Source: Arion vulgaris | Taxonomy: Eukaryota > Mollusca > Gastropoda > Stylommatophora > Arionidae | Direction: 5' to 3' | DNA length: 64,000 nucleotides | Assembly: GCA_020796225.1 (NCBI GenBank) | Contig: CM036775.1 | Coordinates: 15,390,875 to 15,454,874 of the forward strand | In this document: piece by piece, positions 24,301 through 36,300 of the stretch | How positions within the stretch are numbered: the stretch's first letter is position 1 | Layout of the letters: every line of letters begins with the position of its first letter | Notes under the pieces: generated by a model | The model's database searches: none | Told to the model about the DNA's origin: nothing | What the model saw: the letters and a program-made list of their open reading frames with translations, nothing else | Position numbers and translations under genes: made by a program

Positions 24301-27300
24301 AAGAGCTGTGCTCCGTTGGGAGTTGAAAGGTGAAGAAGAACTGATAACTGATTCAAAAAGTTCTTCTGAATTTCTTTCTCTTAAAGACCAGATGACCTGC
24401 CTCAGTTGCGAAGATCGATACAAGATATGGTAGATGATTTGCACAAATAGCACATCTTCATCCTTCCCCCCTAGGGAGGCATATGTCCACAACCAAGGTT
24501 TGCTAAGCTCTGCTATCCAAGGCCATCTTTTCCATATATCCCCACTCTCTCCCCATTTTCTTGCATTCCAACTCCCATCTCCAGGTGTTCCTGGATCTTC
24601 CCTTACTCCGTTACCTATTTTCCGGGTTGAAAAAAGGCGAGTCGGCAGCCTGATTTCCATTTGGATTTCATCGGGTCGCTTCGTGAGTCCCTCCTTGCTA
24701 GACCTTCTTCCTCTGGTGGTGAGCTATGAATTTCCCTGGTTGTACTTTCCGTAGCTATGTAGTGTTTTTTATGGGGCGAGGTAGCTGCCCACACCCTACC
24801 TCCTTAGCCACCTTTTACGGCATGCGTGGCAGGAAACAGTGGTTCTATTCTTTACACCCCTAATTTGGGCTTTGGTAACCACTCGGACAAGAAGCACAAC
24901 TAACTGGTATGAATCAGAGACATAGAAAACAAGTACCAAAACAGACAGTCGCAGAATAGACTTTGAGGAATTCTCAGAATTCGTTGGGATCAGAGAATAT
25001 CAAATTCTGAGATCACCTGGTGCACAGGCATCAACAATATCAATGAGAAAATAAAAAAAGAGGAGATTGGAGTGGTTGGGACATACATTAAGAATGCAGA
25101 AGACCAGGCACTCACATGTGACTTTGAAGTGGAATCCGTGAGGCAAGAAAGTTAGGGGAAGACCTAGAGAGACATGGAGCAACTGTAGACAAAAAGCCTA
25201 TGTCTACAGTTCTAACAAATCTATGTTTTAAAGTGTTTAGTGCTGTCTTCTTTAGGGACATAAAGTTGTTCGACTCGATGAGACCGTCGCACATGTTGCT
25301 GAGCAATATAAAATTGATGACTTAAAGGATATTGTGCTGTCTTCCTTAGGGACATAAAGTTGTTAGACTTGATGGGACAGTCGCCCATGTTGCTGATCGA
25401 TATAAAATTGATGACTTAAAGGATATTGTGCTGTCTTCCTTAGGGACATAAAGTTGTTCGACTCGATGAGACCGTCGCACATGTTGCTGATCGATATAAA
25501 ATTTATGACTTAAAGGATATTGTGCTGTCTTCCTTAGGGACATAAAGTTGTTAGACTTGATGGGACCGTTTCACATGTTGCTGATCGATATAAAATTGAT
25601 GACTTAAAGGGTATTGTGCTGTCTTCCTTAGGGACATAAAGTTGTTCGACTTGATGGGACCGTCGCCCATGTTGCTGAGCGATATAAAATCTATGACTTA
25701 AAGGATATTGTGCTGTCTTCCTTAGGGACATAAAGTTGTTAGACTTGATGGGACGTTCATGTTGCTGATCGATATAATTGTGACTTGAAGTATTGTGCTG
25801 TCTTCCTTAGGGACATAAAGTTGTTAGACTTGATGGGACCGTCGCCCATGTTGCTGAGCGATATAAAATCTATGACTTAAAGGATATTGTGCTGTCTTCC
25901 TTAGGGACATAAAGTTGTTAGACTTGATGGGACCGTTTCACATGTTGCTGATCGATATAAAATTGATGACTTGAAGGGTATTGTGCTGTCTTCCTTAGGG
26001 ACATAAAGTTGTTCGACTCGATGAGACCGTCGCACATGTTGCTGATCGATATAAAATTGATGACTTAAAGGATATTGTGCTGTCTTCCTTAGGGACATAA
26101 AGTTGTTCGACTTGATGGGACTGTCGCACATGTTGCTGAACGAGATAAAATTGTGAAAGAATTCCAGCGCGATGAGTCTATCTCAGTCTTTCTTTTGACA
26201 GTACAGGTAAGTTTTTTTTAAAAATGTATTTCTCGTAGGGATTGTTTAATGCATTTTGTTTGTATTGTATTGCTGGGTTCCGCAAGCAGAGCAAAGAATA
26301 GTAACACTGCTGGGTCTAGAGAAGCTACCCTGGTAAATAAAAAAGCATTACAGAAATCGGATGGGCTGGCCTACTTGTAGGCGCATAACAGGCACAACAT
26401 ATCACTCTTGGGCTCAGATAACATACAAATCACACAGAGTGGTTTGTCAATATGGAGCGTAAGAAGAAGAAGTTTGTAATGTAATTTGTGACTTTATTGC
26501 AGTGTGCCTGCGGGACCCGTGACGTGCGTGTCATATATTCATGGCACACTATTTTACTCTGCTGGCTTTAACGTTAATTAGACTTCAAGAAAACACTATT
26601 TTTCAGTTATTTTCCTAACACTCCTATCCTTCCGTTCGTTTGAAATATTGTCTATATATTCTCTCTCGCGATCACCGCCCAGATCAATCTACCAGATCTC
26701 CCCATAAATTCTATTCATGTGGAAATCTGATTCATGCAGCCATAGCATTATTGTGTTTTACGTCACATCTTCAGCACCATTTGAAGCTCTGGTGTTTATC
26801 CTTCGGCGATGTGTCTGGTTTCAGTCAGCGTATACTCAGTTTGTTCTCCGTGCTGTAGCCATCTAGTGTTTTTTACGATATGGCGTAAAGCAAGTCCCAT
26901 GCCCAATCTCCTTAGTCGCCTCTTACGACATGCGTGGCAGGTAACAGTGGTTCTATTCTTTACACCCCAATTTGGGCCCGGTAACCACTCGGGCCATCTA
27001 TATATTCAATGCTGTCTCGTGTATAAACTTCACTGTCTTTTGTAGCTCACACAGAGGTCTGTGTAGTTTTGTGTTGTTTCGTTAGGTCAGTGAGTTTGCC
27101 TCAGTATATCATATTCGGGTCAGTCTTGAAGTATGTGCTCTGCAGTCTGATGTGCCTGTACACATGACTGAATTGCCAATTAGCACTTCCATGGAAATGA
27201 TCTCGCTTTTGCAATCTTGTTTTATTTTGTAACCATCCTACTGCTCCACTAATTAACTTTTTTGACTGAAGAAAGAGTCTGCATCTTAACGACAGTAACA

Positions 27301-30300
27301 TTTTTATTCTCTCATCAACGCTTTCAATAGACATCATCAACACTCTCAATAGACATCATCAACACTCTCAGAGAAAACTTTTGACTGGCAAAGTTAAGTT
27401 GTTGCCTTGCATTCTGACGGTCTTGAATGTAAATCTGGGTTGCATTATTTCATTCCACCCGTTTGGCACCTGGACCCACAAGGGAAGCAAATATTAGCAC
27501 CACTGCGACCTACAAGAAAGAGCGCTGATGTAGGACCTAGGAAAGCTACCTTAGTAAATAAAAGCGTTGCAGAAATTGTATGTGCGGGTTTACATGTAGA
27601 CTCATAACTGGCACAACGTACAATAACTTAGGCTCAGATCACATATAAATCACACAGAGTGTTTGAAGAATAAGAAATTTCGTTCCCAAGTCTTTTTTTT
27701 GAAGATCTTTAGAAATGAAATATCTGACAATATTCCTGACAGTTGACCTGCCCTTTCTGTGGAGAGGGGCTGAGGTCATATGTGAAACCTAGTGCAATAA
27801 AGTAAATCCGTCACCTTTAGACTCAAAGTGTTCTGTTGGTCAAAGAAAAAATACTGAACTGACATAATATACCATATGGTATCTTCTTCTCTACGTTCGT
27901 TCTTTACCACAATTTTAATCACTCTTTGTGATATGTTTGATCTTTGCCAAGAACGTGTATACGTTTCACATTGGTTTGGTAGGACACGTGCATCCAATTT
28001 CAGCCAAACTTCGTGTCGCCTCTTACGACATGCGTGATAGGTAACAGTGGTTCTATTCTTTACACCCCAAATTTGGGCCCTGGTTACCGCTCGGGTGTAC
28101 CATATGGTATACAACAGGTTATTGTGTTTTTTTCTATTATAAATGGGTATTCTCAACTGTAGGTCTGACCATAACATACTTTGTGTTACCAGAGCCAAAC
28201 ATGGACAATAAGCAAAGCGCAGTCACAAAAAATAACTACATGAGAAATGCGCTGGCTGCAAAAACGTTACCGACAAGACAAGTCACCAACATCAGCATAA
28301 GAAAGAAAGTTGTACGGAACCTTACTTGGATTACATTGAGAAACAAAGAATGAAGTGGTTTGGTCACTTAATAAGAATGCATCCAAACTCCACAATATAC
28401 AGTCTTCCACAACAGAACATCAGGAAAGAAGGAAAGAGGAAGACCACGGAAAAGATAGTTATATGGCATAGCAGAATCCTATCAAAGAGGAAAAATAACA
28501 ATCACCCAAGCCACCAGAACAGCGCAAGACAAAAAAAACAACACTGGGCAACAATCCGGTAGCAGTGGGACGACAAAAGAAGAAGATTCTCAGCATGTAT
28601 CACCTCCATCTGCTGAAAGAGCATGGTTCTGCTCTCATCAAAACTGATTAACTGCACCAGAGAGAGAAAGAGTTGTGGAGAGACATGATCGCCCACGCCG
28701 GCAGGCATGACACTTGATTGATTGATACATTCTCTTTTCTATTTTTTCAGGTTGGTGGTGTAGGTCTGACCATAACATCTGCTGATCGAGTTATCATCTG
28801 TAAGTACTGATTTTTTTCTCTTTACCAGGAGAGTCAGAAATAGCGCATAAATTGCAAACATTCATCAACTGGTGTCTGCGCAGAATAGAGGGAATAAGAT
28901 GGTATGATAGGGTCACAAATGAGGAACTTATGGAGAGAACAAGACAGATTCCAGTGAACGAACAGGTTAAAAAGACGCTGGCGCTGGATAGGACACACTT
29001 TGCGAAAACCGGAGGGAATATAACAAGAAGGGTCCTTGCCTGGAACCCGCAGGGGCAGCGAAAGAAGGGAAGGCCGAGAAATACATGGAGACGAGATTTG
29101 GAGGCGGAGATCAACAATATAAAGAAGAGCTGGAGGGAGCTGCAGGAGATAGCTAGAGATAGGAAGACTTGGCATGAGTTGGTTGAGGGCCTATGCCCCA
29201 ACCCGGGGTAAAGGCAAAGAGAGAGAGGAGAGTCAGAGTTGCTGTTGTAATTTTTAATAATCTCCCTTAGCAGTTCTCTTTTCACTCTTAGTTGTTGGAG
29301 CACTTGTTTATTAGTTGTCTTCTCTTTCCGTGAGGATGCGGAGGGTGGGATCTCTTGTGTTGTAGAGGTTCGCTGCTCGATTCTCATTCCAAAACTGTTT
29401 GGTTTGCTCCCTCTTGGATTCATCAGGATATTTGTCCAGGGATCCCTGACCTCAGTGTGGGTGAGATCGAGTTCCTAGTCCTATCGGAGACGGACGATAA
29501 AACATGTCTTGTGTTCAAGTTGAGCATGTAAAAGAACCCTTCGCAGTTCAAAAGAGCAGATTGAGAAGCCACTGCCCAGACAAAATTCATTAGAAAGATT
29601 TTTTTAATGTTCCAACAAAATATTTTCACAGTCTTCTAAATAATACCAGGAACCGGCGCTACAGAGTTTGAGCGTTGCCGCTGAGATCTTCCTGTGCAAG
29701 AAAGAGATCAGAGCGCACATGAGCCTAATCCAAGCCTAAGAGCAATTGTAAGTTGTGCCAGTTTTGTGCCTACAAGTAGGCCAGCACATCCGATTAACGC
29801 TTTTTATTTACTAGTGTTGCTTCCCTAGGCCCCTACCTTAGACGCCTCTTACGGCATGCATTGTAGGTCACAGTGTTACTATTCTTTGCTGCCCACTGCA
29901 ACACACAGGTGCTTATTAGCGTTGAATCTGGCAAGTCAAATTGAGCGCCTGGGATGTATCCCTAAGAACCCGTAGACAGCGCTGTTCTAGGCGTTCCACA
30001 ACTGTTCTCTACTTCTTCTTGCGTTCACCCACTAAGAATTTATGCGTAGTCAGGCCGCCTGGTATGGCGCACTGACTGATTTTTTCATGAAGGCCTACTT
30101 ACCTTTTTATCTGTGTCCCTCACTATACAGGCAGGACTTCTCCAACTTCAGCGGTAGTTTGTTCTTTTATTTACCAGAAAATGTTCTCAAGGAGCGTCTA
30201 ATTCTTCCACAGATGACCCAAATTGGAATCCTGCGACTGATGCCCAGGCTGTCGACCGTGCATATCGTATTGGACAGGCCAAGAATGTGGTTGTCTACAG

Positions 30301-33300
30301 GCTGATAACCTGTGGAACTGTTGAGGAGAAGATCTACAGGCGGCAGGTGTTCAAGGACAGCATTACGAGACAGACGACTGGCAGTAACACGAATCCGTAC
30401 AGGTTAGCTTAGCTAGATATTGTTTGGTGAATGTGTGCACGGTGAGAACCAATAGACACGGTGAGGCAGGCATCGAAGAAGAGCAAACATGCATGCGGAC
30501 GATGCACGAGTGAGCCCAACATTGGGGGTTTGATGCGAACCACCCAAATGTGCAGAAAACTGGAAAGCCCAGCAGAGACCTGAATCCAGTGCGTTTCCGC
30601 TCAGAGGGAACAACTTACCTTGTCGCTTGATTGGGGACAATCAAAGACTAGTGGAGTAAACTGTACACAAATCTGGACGGGAGGCAAACCAAGTAGTCCA
30701 AATAAAGACCGGTAACCTGGGTAGATGACGCTAAGCAACCCGAGAGGGTAGGTGGTCTAAGGGTCGCTACCCTAAAAGAAAATAGCAACCTGTTGCCTTG
30801 CAGGTCGGCTGGGGATAGCTAAAGGCTAACGGAGAGCGAACCCAGTAAATGCTGGTTGAAATCAAAATACGTTTCTGAAGGACAAATTCCAAATGGTACT
30901 GAAGATGTGCGTAAAAAGCTGTCTTGACTGAGGTTGTTTATATATCACGATAAGAATTATAAAAATGACAACAAAGAACAAACAAGAGAGAGAGAGATAT
31001 TGTTAACAAAATCCCTAGGGGAGTCTCTCGCGATCCCGGCCTAGACTGATGAACCAACTTTTATCATGAATTTTACCATGTTTTTAAGGGACTCTGTTCC
31101 TCCGTACAGCTTCTCGCGAAGCCCTGTGTTTTTAGACCAGGTTTCTTTTCTTATGCCTGCTGTCAGTTGACAATCTTGCAGAACGTGCTCTCCCGCCATG
31201 TCCGCCTTTTTGCAGGGGCACAGGCTAGTTGTGCCAATTTTAAATTTCATGTCGGAGCTTGGGGGTCTAAGGTTACACACACTTGCCGTGCGCTCCGAAT
31301 GTCATTGGTTAGAATCTGGACTGCGCCATTCTGTTCACAGGTGAATTCTTTCCCAGAGGCCCCTGGGAATTTTGCAGGAGCTATGGAGTTTGTGCTTTGT
31401 ACAATATTCTCGGCCGGTGGCATGCCATGTCTGTGTAGAGGAACCGAGCCATATGGGGTAAAACCTGGTGCAATGAAGTCAATCCTGTGGCTTTAGGTCC
31501 TTTAAACAAAATTCTGTTCATGTTAACTTAGCCAGACTTTGTTAACAAAAACCTCCATCGGACCTCGCCCGTGTACTACAAAAACAGTGAAGTTCATACA
31601 ATAGACAACATTGAATATATAGACAAATTTCAAGCAAGAAGGAAGGAAGAACCTCTTTCAGTTAACTTTGTTAACAAGAATCTCTTTAACAAGAACCTCT
31701 ATCAGTTAACTTTATTAACAAGAACCTCTATCAGTTAACTTTATTAACAAGAACCTCTATCAGTTAACTTTGTTTACAAGAACCTCTATCAGTTAACTTT
31801 TTAACAAAAACTCACCGGTTAACTTTATTAACAAAACCTATCAGTTAACTTTATTAACAAGAACCTCATCAGTTAACTTTGTTTACAAGAACCTCTATCG
31901 TTAACTTTGTTAACAAAAACTTGTATATGTAGGTTTAGAGTTATCTAAGTAATTTTTTTAATTAAAAGTTGAGATTTGAGCTGGTGACGTGGTTGATGTT
32001 TTAAAAAAAAAAAGATGGATTAGAATTAAAATGTGATTTGTGTTAAAATGGTTTGGATTAGAGTTATAGATGTGATATATGTTAAAATATACATGCTATT
32101 TGGCAATAACTACATGTTCCCCATCAGGTATTTTACCAAGATGGATCTGAAGGAGCTGTTCACTCTGGATGATCCAAGATTCTCCAAGACTCAAAGGCAG
32201 CTACAGAACATGCATGGCAACCAAAGAGAGACAGACTCCGGTCTGGATGAACACATTGCTTTCTTGCATACACTTGGTGAGGGTAGTGGAGGCTTAGAAG
32301 AAAAACACAAGAAAAACTTTGTTAAAATTGTTGTATGAACTGGTTAGAAGAACAGTGAAGGAAGGGAAGCTGTTTGAAATCAGTATTTGAACTGGTTAGT
32401 AGGAAGGAAAACTGGTTTGTAAGTGAAGGAAAACTGGTTAGTGTAAGGTGAAGGAAAACTGGTTAGTGATGGAAGGTGTGAAGGAAAACACTGGTTAGTG
32501 TAAGGTGAAGGAAAACTGGTTAGTGTAAGAGGTGAAGGAACACTGGTTAGATGTAAGATGTGGAAGGAAAACTGGTTAGTGTAAGAGTGAAGGAAACTGG
32601 TTAGAATAAGTGTGAAGGAAAACTGGTTAGTGTAAGGTGAAGGAAACTGGTTAGAATAAGTGTGAAGGAAAACTGGTTAGTGTAAGGTGAAGGAAACTGG
32701 TTTGTAAGTGTGAAGGAAAACTGGTTAGTGTAAGAGTGAAGGAACACTGGTTAGAATAAGTGTGAAGGAAAACTGGTTAGTGTAAGGGTGAAGGAAAACT
32801 GGTTAGTGTAAGGGTGAAGGAAAACTGGTTATTGTAAGAGTGAAGGAAAACTGGTTAGTGTAAGAGTGAAGGAACACTGGTTAGAATAAGTGTGAAGGAA
32901 AACTGGTTAGGATGAGTGTGAAGAACAACTGGTTAGAATTAGAGGAAAGGTAAACTGGTTGAAACCAATGTTTTAACTGATTATGATAATATTGGAGAGT
33001 TTGAACTGGAATTAAAGTGAAGGAAAACTGGTTGGAACTGATGGTTGGACTGGTTAGAATAATGTTGAATGTTTGATCTGGTTAGGATACGGGTGAAGTA
33101 CAACTAGTTAGAACTAATGGTTGAATGTAGTGATCTTGTGTGCGTAGAACTTGTAAAACAAATTATTCATACCGGTTTTCTCATTGTTTGAAAGCCATGT
33201 ACTATTTTCAGATATATTTGGCATCAGTGACCATGACCTTATGTTCAAGCAGACATGTGACAGAGACGATGAGGATGATGATGTGGAGTTAATGATCGGG

Positions 33301-36300
33301 AAGAGGAGGGAGAAATGATGCACATTTCATTGATTATCGGGTGAGTATGGATAAAAGCAGCATTTGTTTTCTACACTGTCGCTAGTCACCAAGTTAAATA
33401 CAAACAAGATTCAGACCTTTGTCAACAGATGTCTTTGATGTATTCTCAGACTGAGATTGTATGACAGAGTTGCAAACACAGACTTGTGAATAAGATAAGA
33501 ACAGAACACAAACCCATGATGACCCAGGCTAAGAGAAGAAAATGCTGATGAGTCGGGCATACCCTGCAGAAGACAGTTGAGTCACTAGACAAGCACTTGA
33601 GTGGAACCCGCAAGGAAAAGTGAATGTCCTAAACAGACCTGGAGATGGAGTCTTCTTAAGGAACTGAGTGAAGCTGGACTTGCCTGAGGCCATAAAGAAA
33701 ACAGCCAGAGATCGAGAAAAGTGAAGAACAACTGTTGAGTCCTATGCTTCATGAGGATCGGAGAAGAATTAGTACGTAGTTTCCACGTATGGTGTCTGTG
33801 CAGAATCAAGGGATTGAGATGGTGTGATAGGGTCGCAAATGTGGAACTTATGGAGAGAACAAGACAGGTTTCAGTAAACCAAGATGTTAAAAAAACGCTG
33901 CCGCTGGATAGGACATACTTTGAGAAAATCAGATGGGAATATAACAAGAAGAGTCCTTTCCTGGAACCCATAGGGACAGAGAGGCAGTCCTATAAATACA
34001 TGGAGATGAGATTTGGAGGCAGAGATCAACAATATAAAGAAGAGCAGGAGTGAGCTGCGGGAGATAGCTAGAAATAAGACTTGGCATGAGTTGGTTGAGG
34101 GTCGATGCCCTAATCGGGGTTAAAAAAGCATGAGAGAGATTTTCAACATTTACTTGATACAATGAAATGAGACGACTTCCATGAATTCTTTAACTCTTAG
34201 TAGACCAGGGTAAAAGTCATATTTTTACACGCCATTTATTTTTAGAATAGAAACACCCTTTAGTGTGGTTTCTTGTAAAATGGCGTTCAACCCAAAGCCA
34301 CGTAGTGTGGTGTTTGGTCCACAAGGAGTTAATGCCAGTGTGTTGCCGGGGCTCACAAAGGGAGCAAAGAATAGTAACACTGTGACCTACAAGGCATGCC
34401 GTAAGAGGCGACTGACATAGGGACCTAGGTAAGCTACCCTAGTAAATAAAAAGCATAGGAATCGGATGTGCTGGCCTACTTGTATTCGCATATCTGGCAC
34501 AGTGTACAATCGCTCTTAGGTTCAGATCACATACCTCTTCTTTGAGCGCTCCATATCGACCACTGTGCGATTTGTATGTGGTGTGAGCCTAAGAGCGATT
34601 GTATGTTGTGCCAGTTATGCACCTGCAAGTAGGTCAACACATCCGATTTCTGAAATGCTGTTAATTTACTAGGGTAGTTTCTCTAGGCCCTTCACCAGTT
34701 ACATCTTACGACATGCCTTGTAGGTCACAGTGGTACTATTCTTTGCTTCATTTGCGGGCCCCAGCACCACACGGTCGAGATCACATACAAAGAGTGGTTT
34801 AACAAGTGGTCGATATGGAGCGTTCAAGAAGAATTCTTTAATGTTAATTTTTCTGTTACAGTTTTCATGGTATCTGCTCTGTTCACTTGCAAACTTTTCT
34901 GTTGATGCAAATTCCTGTGCTCATATTGTATATGTTGCTAACATCACAGGTGAAGAAGGCACAGATGCTTATTGCTGAAGAGTCCACTGGTTGTATTCCC
35001 TATGAGCAGAGGAGTAAAGGAGTAAAGAAATATCCCTCAGCAACCACCACCTCCACTGTTCCAGGAGTTCCCAGACAAAACCCATTATTCACTCAAGGTA
35101 AAATTCTTATGTTATGCGATCAATGTCATGGCACATTGGGCATTCCCATGCATGCTCTGTCCTCCGCTGCAGCAGCCATTCTAAAGTCCATTTGCTCACA
35201 GTACCCATGAGAAGTTGTTTACTATATCTTCTCTCTCTACCATGAAGACTACACTGTCTGGCATGTCCACACTTAACGCCTAATTCTCGAACTCGTTCCA
35301 GTGTCTGAGTCGTGCCCATGTCACATAATTGAGAGCGTACATTCTTATATTCGTCAGAGCGGTACATGGGGCCAGAATTAGTGATGTAAAGAATAAAATT
35401 ACTGTTACCTGCCATGTGTGTCGTAAAAGGCGACTAAGGGGATTGGGAGTGTGGGGCTAGCTACCCCATGCTGTAATAAAAAACACTAGATAGCTACAGA
35501 AACCACAACCAAGGAAGAAGAAGGACCCTGCAAGGGGGGAAGACCCGGGAACACCTGGAGACTAGAGTTGGGGATGGAATGTAGGAAAATGAGGAAAGAT
35601 CTGGAAATGATGGTCTTAGGTTGGAAGGCCTAGTTGTACTCTTATGCCGCCCATGTGGTGCCGGGGCCCACAAAGGAAGCTAAGAATAGTACCACTGCGA
35701 CCTACAAGGCATGTAAGGGCTGATGTAGGACCCAGGAAAACTACCCTAGTAAATAAAAAGCATTGCAGAAATTGGATACGCCAGCTTACTTGTAGGCGCA
35801 TAACTGACACAACATACCATCGCTCTTAGGCTCAGATCATATACAAATCACACAGTGGTTAAAGAGTGGTTGATGTGGAGCGTTCAAAGAAGAAGAGGAA
35901 GAAGTGGATCTATACCTCCCGTGGGATGAAGAGAAGAAAAAGAATGAAGATGAAGTGTTGAAATATGCAGATTCTTAGTATGGCCACTCTTATCTTATCT
36001 TAACCACATTTGCAGTGAAGCTTCAGTGGGAGATTTAGTTTTCTATCTTGCGCCAGGTGTGTTGCACTTGACGTTGTCAGTCCATGCTTTCGCAGTGACT
36101 CTGAGATATCTACCTATCGTGTTCTTGGCGTGCCTCATGCTCTGCGCCCTGAATGTCGATTATTGTAGGCACATGATGGTAGTAAATGTGGTTCCATTCT
36201 CATTAGATGGCTGAACCACTTGATTCTTTGCTTCTCGATGTACTGTATGCATGGTATAGTACCAACGATGCTTCTGATATTCTCGTTTCTCACTCTATCT

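Noticed and set aside
25346..26131. Repeated minus-strand reading frames ([13 protein letters not shown]...)
   Set aside because: Antisense shadows of the 94-bp array; they stop within every two units and match no family.
8314..30402. Another SNF2 gene (ERCC6/CSB or ERCC6L2)
   Set aside because: The [16 protein letters not shown] run, the KELFTLDD segment after it and TPR-like units at both ends fit ERCC6L better.
35890..35978. Possible acidic exon ([20 protein letters not shown]...) between ERCC6L exons 17 and 18
   Set aside because: The acidic start is the GAA tail of a B SINE, it ends in a stop, and exons 17 and 18 already join in phase.
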